A model generated the notes under the pieces. The model was not told the DNA's origin. It searched no databases and saw nothing but the letters and a program-made list of their open reading frames with translations. A DNA stretch of 64,000 nt, taken from Morella rubra (taxonomy: Eukaryota; Streptophyta; Magnoliopsida; Fagales; Myricaceae). Positions 20,351 through 33,200 of this stretch are shown here, in pieces; position 1 is the stretch's first letter; every line of letters begins with the position of its first letter. The stretch lies in NCBI GenBank assembly GCA_003952965.2, contig CM025850.1, forward strand, positions 13,874,577-13,938,576. Reading direction: 5' to 3'. A program made the translations under genes and the position numbers.

Positions 20351-23300
20351 CTGTAAAAAGAAAACAAAATCAAAGAAAGATGTTATTTTAAGACATTTTA
20401 AATGATACTCGCCCCGGCAAACGTTTTAATGACTTTTTGTTTAAATTTTAACTGCAGTGTACTGTTAACTAAAGAAGAGAGACAGAGACAGAGACTTACT
20501 TCAAAGCCTCTATACTCATCCAAAGTACGTTCTAGCTCGAAGTATACCATACGAACCTCACGTCTGTTGTCACCAAAATTGATACAACAGGCATCTAAAA
20601 TATCTCTTCCTGACCAAAAGTTGAAAGATGACACATTGATGCTCTCTGAGCTTCTTTTGACAAGGAAAAATCGGAGAAGCACGAATCCTTGATTCTAGTG
20701 ACAACTCCTTATATCCCCTAACTATTAATCTTTTGATGTTCTTCGGAAATAGTCTAGGGGATGGCAGTTGTGTTATAGCACTTCCATCTATGTCACATTC
20801 CTCCAGACATTCCATTACACTGAGGTCTGGAAATTTCTCAATGCTTGTGCAACCCGATAAATACAAACCATGAAGAGATGACAAACCACAGATAACACTA
20901 GGAAGAACCGTAAGGTTTTTGCAGTCTTTTAAAGACAACTCAAAAAGCCGAGATAAATTCTGAAATGAAGATGGTAGTTCTTTTATTCCAGTCCCGTCCA
21001 ACCAAAGATGCTCCAAAGATGTCATGTTTCCCACAATATCTGGAAACTTTTGCAATCTTGAACAATGACGAAGATCAATCAATTTAATAGATTCCATGTT
21101 GATCTCGTCTGGAAGGCTTTCAAGATGGTTGCAGTGGCTTAGAATCAATTCTTTAAGCTGCTTGTGGACTCCGATATGGGGATGGACCTTAGACAAACCT
21201 TTACAACCTTCAAGATTTAGTCTCTCAAGGTTTGGAGCTCCACGTAAGTCGGGTATCTCTACCAAATTTTCAGACCATCTCAAGTCAATGCCTTTTAAAT
21301 TGCCCAACCTCTGTTACATACAAATAAGTAATTGAACAAGATTAAGAACAAAGGAATGAATTTAGAAACAAGAGCAGAAAAGCAATACTAAAATTTTCAC
21401 TAGTAAAAAAAGCTTACCTTACTTCCCTTCCACAATTTTTTGATGCTGCTGTGAGGCATGCTGAGTTTATAAGATTATCTAGTTGGAGATTGGTCGGCAA
21501 GGATCTCCGAGGATATTCACAAAATTCCATGATGCGTAATTTATTGGTTGACAAGGATTCTAAAGGATCTCCTGACCATTTCATATTTGTCCTTAACATG
21601 TGATGATAAGCTTCAGAAAAGTTTCTTACGATACTCGAGTTTCCAATCTTAAGTATTCTTAATTTTGTCATCCTTGAGAAGGCTTTAGCACTCAATTGTT
21701 CCTCTTTCGGAAGAGGTAAGTTTAAGACTATACCTTCAACAACATTCGTACCCTGATAACCAAGAACATTCATAAATTCAGTGATGCAGTGGAAATATTT
21801 GACAAATATTTAATCAAAACAACTAAGTATAATGAAAATTTAATTCTTAGACTAATTCACTTACAGTATTATTTTTCAAAATTTGAAGGACATCCTCCCG
21901 ATGCCATAATCGACTACGCTGGCCAGGTTCTTCAGGGGATTCACGACGAACTATTTCCTGACCCATTTCTTGTAGCAACTCATGCATTATCAATCTTTCA
22001 CTTGCGATGGATATAAGAGACTTCTCCCTAAGAACACTAATGTTGATGCGTGGATAGTAACCAAAACTTTCAAGTATATTGTATAGTAAGCTATCTAGAA
22101 GCTGTCCTTGGAAGAAACATGCAATATCCAAAAACAATTTCTTCTGCGAGTCTTTTAATCCATCAAAACTTATTTGAAGAATATCCAAAATTTTCCTATT
22201 AGGACATGCTTGTAGTTCATCCCTGGCAGTTTTCCATGCATCTTTTGTTCTACCAAACAAGGACGAGCCTAAAACTTTAAGAGCTAAAGGAAGTCCTCCA
22301 GCATAATCAACAAAGCTCTTAGACAAATCCCTATATTTTTCTTCAGGAAAAGGTTTTTTGAAGGCTGATAAGCTAAAAAGTTGTAAAGCTTCATTATCAT
22401 TCAACCCTTTAACCTCATAGAGATATGTATCATTCCCTCCATGACTTTTAATCAAATGACTATCTCTACTTGTAAAAATAATTCTACTCCCTGGACCAAA
22501 CCAATCATGTCCCTGCTAATGCTTCTAGCTGTTCTTCTCTATCCACATCATCAATGACAATAAACACCATTCTATTTTGTAGTCTATTACTGATCATTTT
22601 GATTCCTTGATGAACATTCGATATCTGTATTTCAGTCTCCTGGAGAATTTGAGAAAGAAGTTGTTTTTGCAAAGAAACTAGACTTGGATTTCCAATTTCT
22701 TCTCTCGCAGAAGCAATAAAGCTTCTACCTTCAAAATGGTTAGAAACTCTATCATAAATAACTTCTGATAGAGTTGTCTTACCAACTCCACCCATTCCAT
22801 GAATCCCAATGAAACGAACATCATTCAATCCAACACCAAGCAAGGTTCATCATTTCCTGCACATGTGAGTCTATTCCAACAAGTTTCTTGTACGTGACTG
22901 ATAATCTATGATGCAACCGATTAAATATAGTTTCTGTGATTTTCTGAATAACACTTGATTCGTACCTGCAAGAACAGATATGAGACACTGATAATCATAT
23001 AGATATAAAATGGTTAAGAATAAACTATATTGTTTAGCCTTGTCTGGTAGAGAAAGGGAAACTGTTTACGTACATGGTAGTTAGAAACTTATGATAATAT
23101 GTGAACAGAATTAATAAGTTTTTAAAAAAACCCAGGTAATGTTTTTGGGAAGTTTTTCTAGTTTCCCACATTAATAGCCTCCCCGAACAATTTTTTTTTT
23201 CTTTCCAAAAGTTTTACAGCAAGAAATTTTTCTCAGAATTTTTCTGCTCTGTTCCCGCCGCCAACTTAGCATCTGACAAAAAATTTTTTTGAAAAATGCA

Positions 23301-24429
23301 TCGGTTTCTGGCTAACTAGGATGAGAGCCAATTTTAGGAGTTTGGGGAAACTCGTTCACAGCGACGCGGCGCTGTGGTGGTTAGGAACCCCCCGCAGACA
23401 TCGCAGTACACTGAGTAACAAAGCCAAAGTTAAAAAAAAATATTCGAGGGTTAGCATGTAAAAAAGAGAAAAAGTATTAAAAAATCTTTGTTTTCACTAA
23501 GAGAAAAAATATTTATTTCCTACAGATTTTTGAGATAGGAGTAGCTTTGTCCCTGGCGAGAAGCATCGCACGGGCACACGGGTGGCTGGAAAAGCTTGTG
23601 TGGAGCTTGCAACCCCCCTGAGCCCCCGTAGATTTGCCGGGAGCCCCATGACGGAACTTGGGTTCCCCGCAAGGAAGGGAATCGGTTCAGCGGTTCTCCA
23701 CTATATATCCTTTTTAAATTAACTCTTAATTCTACGTACTCCCTTTTACGAAAATTCATAAAACGAATCATAAACAATCTTTTGGCTGAAAAAACCTAAA
23801 ATTTGGAAGAAAAAAAAAGCTGTATCGGAATATCACCATATGATGTACTCATGGAAGATATAAGTAAACTTTATGTTACCGATCTTGTAGATCCCATCCG
23901 GAGGTATTGGCCACTTTTGTTAAAGCATCCTTCCAAGTTTGTATCTGCTCCATGTCAACTTCCGGGTCTTTTTCATGCTTATCAAAAGCTTCTGCAAAAG
24001 TATTTGTTTGTTCTCTTACAGTAGAGGGAAGCACGTGGTAGAAAACGGGCAAAATTGTGTCCTTCTCTCCCTTGTATTTGAAGATCTCAACAAGTTCCAT
24101 CAAGCACCATTTTGAAGAAGCGTAGTTCGGTGAGATAACAATGATGGCATATATAGATTCTTGTATTGCTTTCAAGAGCTCTGGAGCAATGCATTTTCCT
24201 CGTTGGAGTTTTTCATCATCCCGAAAGGTGAGAATACTTTTCCGTTTCAAAGCAGCATATAGATGGTCTGTAAAACCCTTGCGAGTATCTTTGCCATAGA
24301 AACTGAGAAAACTTCATACTTCCAGCCAGATGTTGAAGCAGAAGAAGATGAGGAAGTTCTTTTTCTTTTTCTTTCTCTTTCCTTTTCTGAACAAGATGAC
24401 GAGGCTCCGTGAGTGCTCATGGATTCCAT
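19793..24429 (-). pseudogene. TNL1: TIR-NBS-LRR disease resistance gene, frame-disrupted
   Basis: This is an intracellular immune receptor of the TNL class. Inferred exons are TIR 24429-23880, NB-ARC 22965-21865, LRR 21752-21418, LRR 21310-20500 and C-JID 20350-19793; splice sites and phases agree. Motifs include GMGGVGKTT (P-loop), VFIVIDDVD (kinase 2), [10 protein letters not shown], and MHE where MHD is usual. LRR units follow (LESLPDEIN, LQKFPDIVG, IKELPSSF). Disruptions: a lost C after WKYEVF in the TIR (about 24306), an extra G at about 22844, a 2-nt loss after ALAG (about 22511), one base lost at about 21472 and a frame change near 20690. The first and third also occur in TNL2. It may be a pseudogene, or partly a victim of assembly error. 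Confidence 0.88.
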
Positions 24430-24560
24430 GAGACTTGCAATTGTATGATTAATTAGGGCAAGAATAGTTTACAGACTTAGGGAATATTGGGAAGAAAAAC
24501 CAACTGGGTGGGGTTTATAACTTATAAGGAGATGCAAGCGATTCCGTCCTTCAATTCCGC
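24430..24560 (-). promoter_or_regulatory. TNL1 core promoter region
   Basis: On the minus strand a TATA-like TATAAAC (24519-24513) lies about 85 bp upstream of the ATG at 24429. The same stretch is kept upstream of TNL2 (about 33680) and, shortened, upstream of TNL3 (about 46400). Confidence 0.5.
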
Positions 24561-24599
24561 GTGGTGGAGAAGACGAGAGCATTAAGGAACTTCCAGATA

Positions 24600-26390
24600 G
24601 TGGTGGGATGGTTAAGCATCCTGTTTAATGTTTTTAATAAAAAAGTTCACCTAACTTTTTGAAATAGACATAAACCTAACCTTCTCGTACATTCAAAATA
24701 TGTCATTTTCTTACACTGATTTTTGTCTACCTCGTATGTTTTATTTAAATCAAGGGACCCGCCCGTACGTAGTCGGTGATCTTGACGTCCCATGTTTGTG
24801 TGACTTTGTCGTTTGAATTTTCAAGAGGTATATTGCTCTACAAAAAGAATTTATTACTTTAAAGTTCTAGAACTCTTCCACCACATGAGTAGCTAGAAAA
24901 TATTCTTACCCCGCAACAATAAAAACAAAACTTGCAACTTGTAATGTTAATCAGTCTATCAGGTAAGGCTGTTTAAGGGAATCGGAATTTTTTTATTCTT
25001 CCGCCACCGGTACCGATAACAATATTAGAAATCCAATTCCTGCACTTAACAGCAGTGATAGTGGTGGCTAATATTTGGAAATCGACCCATCTAGTAGCGG
25101 TGACGGCTATTGCCATAACCGGTACCGCTACCGGGTTCGAACAGTCCTAATATAAATAATAGCCATGAGTTTTATTTCTTTAACACGTGAACTAAGTAAA
25201 TATAAATCCCTAACCTTTCATTTTATCAAATCTTATTTAAAGGAGTTTTAATACTTAAGGAACACTCTATAACCATAAAACGACCTATTTGGAAAGATAA
25301 TAAACTACTTTGATGAAGTCTAGAAATTAATTAAATCTCAGCTCAGCTGGTGCTTTTTAATGACTAAAGATTTGGCAATTGGATAGTTTCATACAATATT
25401 TGACGCTATTAATATTGAAATAAATATTAACGTTGACTGCAAATAAATATTGGTCTTTTAATATGTTCTCTAATTGTATTGATTATGGATTTTATTGCTT
25501 TATATCATGCTTTCTTTTAATATGTTCTTTAATTTTATTGATTTTGGATGTCATTAGTTTAGATTTTATTATATGGGCTCAATGGAACAAAAAAAAAAAT
25601 CAGAAAAAAAAATTGGGCCAAGTGAGTAAAAGGCTTAAAAAATAGCCCAACATAAATGTCGATAACCTGGAACCACTATTGCACTTAACGGTAGTAGTAG
25701 GTGGTAGCCAATGTTTGGAAACTGTCTCATCCGATGGTGGTAGCAGTTATTGTCATAACCGCACTGCTAACAGATTTGAACAGCCCTACTTCACCGGGGT
25801 CTATAAAAGATAAAGTACTCACTAACTCTACATTCTGATTACTAGCTCTCCTATCATTATTTTATCCTTAGATCTATAATCTTTCTGATTTATGCATCGG
25901 AGACACCCCTTCAGTGCCACCACAATTTTCATTTACAAATTGATTGAGTTAGAATATTGCATGCTTAATATATTTAAAACTAATATCATATTAATTATTT
26001 AGTATTTTAAATATTAGTTTTAGATTAAAAAAATGGTTAAGAGGCTTAAATCCACGTTGTTACACGTGACTTTAGATTTAACTTATTACACATGCAATTT
26101 TTTTTATCTTTAACTTGCTTGTACTTAAGTCATACTATGTCCACATATTTTAAAATCATTATTTTTATCATTTACACTATAATTGTTAGCATGTAATTAT
26201 TAATTTCATGCCATTAACTAATTAAGTATTTTTATGAGGATAGTAAAATTAATTATTCCCTAAACTAGTAGAGGATAATGGACAATCTCTTGAGACATAT
26301 GTCAGCATGAGAAAGCCTTGCAAGAGCATTTGAGACTCATTAATAGCAATAACGTAATTAGACACATTTAAACTAACAAAACCCTATATC
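24600..26390. other. Intergenic DNA with a diverged direct repeat
   Basis: No gene is recognised. Two diverged direct copies of about 150 bp lie at about 24990-25150 and 25650-25795. Both contain 'gcacttaacggtag'-like and 'cataaccgcac/ggtaccgc' strings and end 'ttcgaacagtccta' or 'ttgaacagcccta'. They look like copies of one small element. The equivalent unit B region is 33770-35560. Confidence 0.5.
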
Positions 26391-28543
26391 TTTTTCCCAT
26401 TCCTCCCACTTTTTATTCTCCTAGCCGCACACTTCTCCTCTTCTCTCTCCCTCTAACCCTTTTTCCTTTCATCTTCTCTCTCCTCTTGTCTCATCTTTCC
26501 TCCTAATACCCTGTTATCTTTATGCCATCTCACTTTTTCTCTTTTCCCTCTCTCCCTTTTTCATTTTCTTTCACTTTTTTAGCCGACCATCCAATTCTCT
26601 CTCCTCCTCTCTCACCTCTTTTCTTCTCTCTCTACACTTTCTTCTTGTCTTCGCCGAGCCTCACTTCTCTCCCTCACCTGCGCAATTTTCTCTTTCTCTT
26701 CTCTCTCCTCTTCGTTGCTCTTTTCCTCTATTTTTTTCATGGTTTCAACATTAAGTTTTATTTTTTAGTCTTTATTTTCAAGATTAAAATTATTTTGTTT
26801 CTGCTTTATTAATTTGCTATCATGTTCAATTCTTAGGATTTAGAATTTTTGTTGCTTTTTCCCTTTAACTTGAATCTTGAGTTGTAACAAGACGATATTA
26901 TTTAATTTAAGAATCTTGCGATTTTTTTTATTGATTCCTTGTCATTTACTTATTTAATTTCTGTTATTACATTTAATTTCTTATCATTACATTTAATTTC
27001 TATTATTTACTTATTATCATTTACTTTTCCTCATTTAATTTCCGTTATTTACTTATTATCATTTCCTTTCCTTCATTTAATTTTCATCATTTACTTATTG
27101 TTATTTAATTTTCGTCATTTAATTTTCGTTATTTATTTAAATGCACGTTACATTCTTAGTTTATGTTTTGTGTTGAAGCGTGAATTTTAACTTTGCAGGA
27201 ATGTTTTGATCACGAGCTGAAATTGTAAATTTTTTAAGTTGTAAAGTTAGTTAGATTAGATTTTCGAAAAGCAGGAGTCTGCCCAAAGGAAACCATATCG
27301 TTTTTTATGGATCTTTTGTCGGTAAGTAGTGTATTTATTTTTTCATGTTCATTAGTTAACAATTCTTAAACATATGAATGTGATATCAACATCTCAGGAT
27401 GATTTTGACCTGGATTACCATCGTCCTGAGATCATCAGGATGATTTAGGGGACAAAGGCCATTGTTTACCAACATCCTAAGTGTCACCTCCACGAATATT
27501 ATGCGAAGTGGGGTACCAAAGAGGAAACACTGCTACATCCACATCCAGATACACCAATGGAGCATTGGGCGAAAGTGTGTAATTTATTCTCTAGTGAAGA
27601 GTTTAAGGTATGTAAACTATTGGATTTGTTTTATTTTCGCTGTCCGTTTTAATTACATATTTCTATATTTTGGAGAGAAAAATGAAATCAATAAACAAAA
27701 TCGTACACACTTTGACTACCTACCGTGTCTCAAGATCGAGATGGTTTCTATGGACTTATGCAAAAATGGTATTATTATTAATTTTTTAACCTATTTTTTT
27801 CATTTCAATAACTGACTTGTCGGGACAGATGGTGGGACGGACATATTTACTCCCAAAAATATTTTTGTGACGGATTTTTCTGACACAAAAAACCAATTTT
27901 GTTATAGTGATTTTTTTTTTTTTATATAATTTTAAACAGAAAGTAATTTTTTGACACATGAAATAGTGATCTTATTCTCACGTATGTTTGAGACAATAAA
28001 AATGAGAATGAATTCGGCCTTTCAAAGGAAAAAATAAATAAATTTTAGGTTTAATAACACAAATTTCTAATTCCTTCCATTACAAGAACTATAACGATTT
28101 TAAGTTTGAGGAGAGTGGAAACGACTAACCTCATCAGATTGCAGAGACCGGTAAAAGAGATGCATATCTGGTAATAATGATAGTACTGGAGAAGTACTGC
28201 CTCTCAACTGGTAATAATCTCTTTCTTATTTCTACATTTAATTTCTTTTCCATGACAACTGGGAGCCACTTGAATGTCTGTCGTCCATAATTTGGATGTC
28301 ATGTGACAGTACTAATTTTCCCATCAAGCTTCCTCCGCTGACACTTATTAGTAATGATCAGATTGCACAGGGGATGACCTCGACTTCTTCTTCCTGATCT
28401 CACTCTTTCCATACCAAATGCTAGAAACCTCGACCTGTGGAATGCACAACTCATCACATACCATGCATGCACCCAAGTACGGAGAACGATGGTAGTTGGA
28501 TGAACTTGACTTGAATGCATGTCCATCCATTGGGATATTGTGT
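26390..28543 (+). other. Pyrimidine-rich leader-like tract and transposase-like exon remnant
   Basis: 26390-26750 is strongly CT-rich. The plus frame 27481-27607 reads EYYAKWGTKEETLLHPHPD followed by MEHWAKVCNLFSSEEFK, ending at a GTATG donor. The pattern resembles plant En/Spm-associated proteins (Ptta/En/Spm family), but the match is short. A CACTA-like right end 'ttttgttatagtg' closes at 27909. I found no matching left end. The unit B equivalent is 35560-37712. Confidence 0.4.
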
Positions 28544-30086
28544 CACTACAATAAATTTTTTCTTTAGCGACAAACTTATCAGTGGCGAAACTAATTTCGT
28601 CGCTAAAAATACATCTTCAATGACGAAATTAGGAATTCTTCGCTAAAGAGTAATCCATCTCGTTCGAACAAGTAAAATGTCATTCGAACAATTATTAGTG
28701 ACGAAAATTGCTAAATCATCACTAAATAAATCTTTAGCGATGAAAATATTTTCGCCACCAAAAGAATTTTGTTCGAACAAGTAAAATCTGGTTCGAACAC
28801 ATGGTTGCTGAATGGTTTAAATGACAATATCTTGTTCGAACACGTATTAGTGACAAAAACTTCTAAATCGTCACTAAATAAATCTTTAGTGATGAAAATA
28901 GTTTCGTCACCCAAATCATCTTCCTCAAAGTTCTAGCCCCCTCCCCTCTACGTTGAAGCTCCAAATCTCCCTCAAGCCCCCTCTCCCTCGAAACCTCACG
29001 TTGTCTCTCTCAGTCACACTGGTTCTGTCTCTCTCTGTCTCTCTCTCTCTATGGCCTCATGAGCTTGCTGCTTTTCTCGATTAGGTTTCATTTACTAACA
29101 TTTTTTTTGTTTGATTTTGTTTTTTGTTAGGTTCCGATATTCTAGCCAAGATTTAGGGATTTGAGTTGTTGTAGTATGATTAACAGTAAGCATTTTTTTC
29201 CAGTTGATTTTTTATATATAGTTTTTGTTTGATTTTGTTTCGTGTTTGATTTCATTTTATAATGTTGTTGTTGGTGCAGATTGGTTTAGGGTTTAGAAAG
29301 ATTGAAAATTTGGTAACTGTTATCTGGTCAGATTGCACATAATCTATATGTTTGGTTTACCTCAGGACGATGCTCTTTTTTGCCTTTAGTTTTGCTTTTC
29401 TCTGATTCAAGTTCGACATTCAGGGAGTATTCATTCATGCCTTTAAAGGTAACCAAACATCATTTTATGTTTGAAGTTCTTAAACCAAAGCAGTTCAATG
29501 AACTTGATTGGGATTTGTAGATTTTGGATTTTATTTGCTGATTTTGGTAGATTTTTGCGGGAGTTTTTGAAAGTTTTTTCCTTCTATTAGACAAAGGTTT
29601 TCGTTTGCAAAGTTTGTGTGTGGAAATTGCGGGACAATTATGACCCATATCACAATGATTATTTCTGTTTCAAGGCGATGCGTCTTCTATGTCTCTCTAT
29701 GTTGGTATAATTGTTTTATGGAAACTATTCTTGGGATCTTGGAGGATTTTAGACTTCCTACCATATGAATATTACTCAATATGCCAAATATTGCTTTCAG
29801 TTGAAAGTGAGATTTTAAACTCATCAGATGCAGTCCTTGTGTTGTCTATTGACCACAAGTTTGGTGAAACTGACTTGCCTATAGATGACATCGCTACAGT
29901 TTTCCTCTTGGTAAATTTCCTCTTTCTTATGCTTCAAATTTCTTTGTTGGAAAGAAAGAATTATACCATTTTGTATCATAGATAGGAATTGTTCATTATT
30001 AGGCAACGAAACAACAAACAAAACTTTAGAAACTCTATTTTTAGATGAATTAAGTTGTGTTTGTGTGCTACTTGCAATTGGTATAG
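28544..30086 (+). mobile_element. Left part of a CACTA element, truncated at the duplication joint
   Basis: CACTACAATAAATTTT at 28544 is preceded by TGT. It matches the complete element at 37713 up to 30086, where the duplication joint replaces the right half with TNL LRR sequence. It carries subterminal 'tttagcgac' and palindromic GTTCGAAC repeats and one PAM71-like exon (29860-29910). With one end lost it cannot move by itself. Confidence 0.88.
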
Positions 30087-30273
30087 TAAGGTTTTTGCAG
30101 TCTTTTAAAGACAACTCAAAAAGCCGAGATAAATTCTGAAATGAAGATGGTAGTTCTTTTATTCCAGTCCCGTCCAACCAAAGATGCTCCAAAGATGTCA
30201 TGTTTCCCACAATATCTGGAAACTTTTGCAATCTTGAACAATGACGAAGATCAATCAATTTAATAGATTCCAT
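29824..30273 (-). other. Chimeric 149-codon frame across the duplication joint
   Basis: The minus frame starts with TNL LRR sequence (MESIKLIDLRHCSRLQKF to KDCKNLT) and, at 30086, runs into the antisense strand of the CACTA element (IPIASSTQTQLNSSKN...). It ends at 29824. It is a by-product of the duplication; no expression evidence is available. Confidence 0.6.
29860..29910 (+). pseudogene. PAM71/GDT1-like exon fragment, unit A copy
   Basis: The plus frame reads FGETDLPIDDIATVFLL and is followed by a GT donor (GTAAAT) at 29911. It matches the first loop of chloroplast GDT1-like transporters. The exons that follow in the complete element (39286 onward) are missing here, because the duplication ends just before them. 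Confidence 0.75.
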
Positions 30274-33200
30274 GTTGATCTCTCTGGAAGGCTTTCAAGA
30301 TGGTTGCAGTGGCTTAGAATCAATTCTTTAAGCTGCTTGTGGACTCCGATATGGGGATGGACCTTAGACAAACCTTTACAACCTTCAAGATTTAGTCTCT
30401 CAAGGTTTGGAGCTCCACGTAAGTCGGTATCTCTACCAAATTTTCAGACCATCTCAAGTCAATGCCTTTTAAATTGCCCAACCTCTGTTACATACAAATA
30501 AGTAATTGAACAAGATTAAGAACAAAGGAACTGAATTTAGAAACAAGAAGAAAAGCAATACTAAAATTTTCACTAGTAAAAAAAGCTTACCTTACTTCCC
30601 TTCCACAATTTTTTGATGCTGCTGTGAGGCATGCTGAGTTTATAAAGATTATCTAGTTGGAGATTGGTCGGCAAGGATCTCCGAGGATATTCACAAAATT
30701 CCATGATGCGTAATTTATTGGTTGACAAGGATTTAAAGGATCTCCTGACCATTTCATATTTGTCCTTAACATGTCATGATAAGCTTCAGAAAAGTTTCTT
30801 ACGATACTCGAGTTTCCAATCTTAAGTATTCTCAATTTTGTCATCCTTGAGAAGGCTTTAGCACTCAATTGTTCCTCTTTCGGAAGAGGTAAGTTTAAGA
30901 CTATACCTTCAACAACATTCGTACCCTGATAACCAAGAACATTCATAAATTCAGTGATGCAGTGGAAATATTTGACAAATATTTAATCAAAACAACTAAG
31001 TATAATGAAAATTTAATTCTTAGACTAATTCACTTACAGTATTATTTTTCAAAATTTGAAGGACATCCTCCCGATGCCATAATCGACTACGCTGGCCAGG
31101 TTCTTCAGGGGATTCACGACGAACTATTTCCTGACCCATTTCTTGTAGCAACTCATGCATTATCAATCTTTCACTTGCGATGGATATAAGAGACTTCTCT
31201 CTAAGAACACTAATGTTGATGCGTGGATAGTAACCAAAACTTTCAAGTATATTGTATAGTAAGCTATCTAGAAGCTGTCCTTGGAAGAAACATGCAATAT
31301 CCAAAAACAATTTCTTCTGCGAGTCTTTAATCCATCAAAACTTATTTGAAGAATATCCAAAATTTTCCTATTAGGACATGCTTGTAGTTCATCCCTGGCA
31401 CTTTTCCATGCATCTTTTGTTCTACCAAACAAGGAGAGCCTAAAACTTTAAGAGCTAAAGGAAGTCCTCCAGCATAATCAACAAAGCTCTTAGACAAATC
31501 CCTATAGTTTTCTTCAGGAAAAGGTTTTTTGAAGGCTGATAAGCTAAAAAGTTGTAAAGCTTCATTATCATTCAACCCTTTAACCTCATAGAGATATGTA
31601 TCATTCCCTCCATGACTTTTAATCAAATGACTATCTCTACTTGTAAAAATAATTCTACTCCCTGGACCAAACCAATCATGTCCCTGCTAATGCTTCTAGC
31701 TGTTCTTCTCTATCCACATCATCAATGACAATAAACACCATTCTATTTTGTAGTCTATTACTGATCATTTTGATTCCTTGATGAACATTCGATATCTGTA
31801 TTTCAGTCTCCTGGAGAATTTGAGAAAGAAGTTGTTTTTGCAAAGAAACTAGACCTGGATTTCCAATTTCTTCTCTCGCAGAAGCAATAAAGCTTCTACC
31901 TTCAAAATGGTTAGAAACTCTATCATAAATAACTTCTGATAGAGTTGTCTTACCAACTCCACCCATTCCATGAATCCCAATGAAACGAACATCATTCAAT
32001 CCAACACCAAGCAAGTTCATCATTTCCTGCACATGTGAGTCTATTCCAACAAGTTTCTTGTACGTGACTGATAATCTATGATGCAACCGATTAAATATAG
32101 TTTCTGTGATTTTCTGAATAACACTTGATTCGTACCTGCAAGAACAGATATGAGACACTGATAATCATATAGATATAAAATGGTTAAGAATAAACTATAT
32201 TGTTTAGCCTTGTCTGGTAGAGAAAGGGAAACTGTTTACGTACGTGGTAGTTAGAAACTTATGATAATATGTGAACAGAATTAATAAGTTTTTAAAAAAA
32301 CCCAGGTAATGTTTTTGGGAAGTTTTTCTAGTTTCCCACATTAATAGCCTCCCCGAACAATTTTTTTTTTCTTTCCAAAAGTTTTACAGCAAGAAATTTT
32401 TCTCAGAATTTTTCTGCTCTGTTCCCGCCGCCAACTTAGCATCTGACAAAAAATTTTTTTGAAAAATGCATCGGTTTCTGGCTAACTAGGATGAGAGCCA
32501 ATTTTAGGAGTTTGGGGAAACTCGTTCACAGCGACGCGGCGCTGTGGTGGTTAGGAACCCCCCGCAGACATCGCAGTACACTGAGTAACAAAGCCAAAGT
32601 TAAAAAAAAATATTCGAGGGTTAGCATGTAAAAAAGAGAAAAAGTATTAAAAAATCTTTGTTTTCACTAAGAGAAAAAATATTTATTTCCTACAGATTTT
32701 TGAGATAGGAGTAGCTTTGTCCCTGGCGAGAAGCATCGCACGGGCACACGGGTGGCTGGAAAAGCTTGTGTGGAGCTTGCAACCCCCCTGAGCCCCCGTA
32801 GATTTGCCGGGAGCCCCATGACGGAACTTGGGTTCCCCGCAAGGAAGGGAATCGGTTCAGCGGTTCTCCACTATATATCCTTTTTAAATTAACTCTTAAT
32901 TCTACGTACTCCCTTTTACGAAAATTCATAAAACGAATCATAAACAATCTTTTGGCTGAAAAAACCTAAAATTTGGAAGAAAAAAAAAGCTGTATCGGAA
33001 TATCACCATATGATGTACTCATGGAAGATATAAGTAAACTTTATGTTACCGATCTTGTAGATCCCATCCGGAGGTATTGGCCACTTTTGTTAAAGCATCC
33101 TTCCAAGTTTGTATCTGCTCCATGTCAACTTCCGGGTCTTTTTCATGCTTATCAAAAGCTTTGCAAAAGTATTTGTTTGTTCTCTTACAGTAGAGGGAAG

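Larger units (their letters stand above)
20911..30086. repeat. Tandem duplication unit A (9176 bp)
   Basis: From 'taaggtttttgcag' at 20911 the sequence repeats almost exactly from 30087. The unit runs from within TNL1 LRR exon 4, through its 5' end and promoter and intergenic DNA, into the left half of a CACTA element. Differences from unit B are scattered substitutions and mostly one-base indels. A (CT)n run and a short insertion make B 23 bp longer. Confidence 0.95.

Noticed and set aside
26175..26190. CACTATAATTG as the missing left end of the CACTA-like end at 27909
   Set aside because: The match to the right terminus stops after nine bases and the flanking triplets differ (TTA versus ATT).
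26522..26812. 96-codon Phe/Ser/Leu-rich plus frame
   Set aside because: It is the translation of a pyrimidine-rich tract, and it recurs shifted in unit B (35687-35935). It is not a plausible protein.
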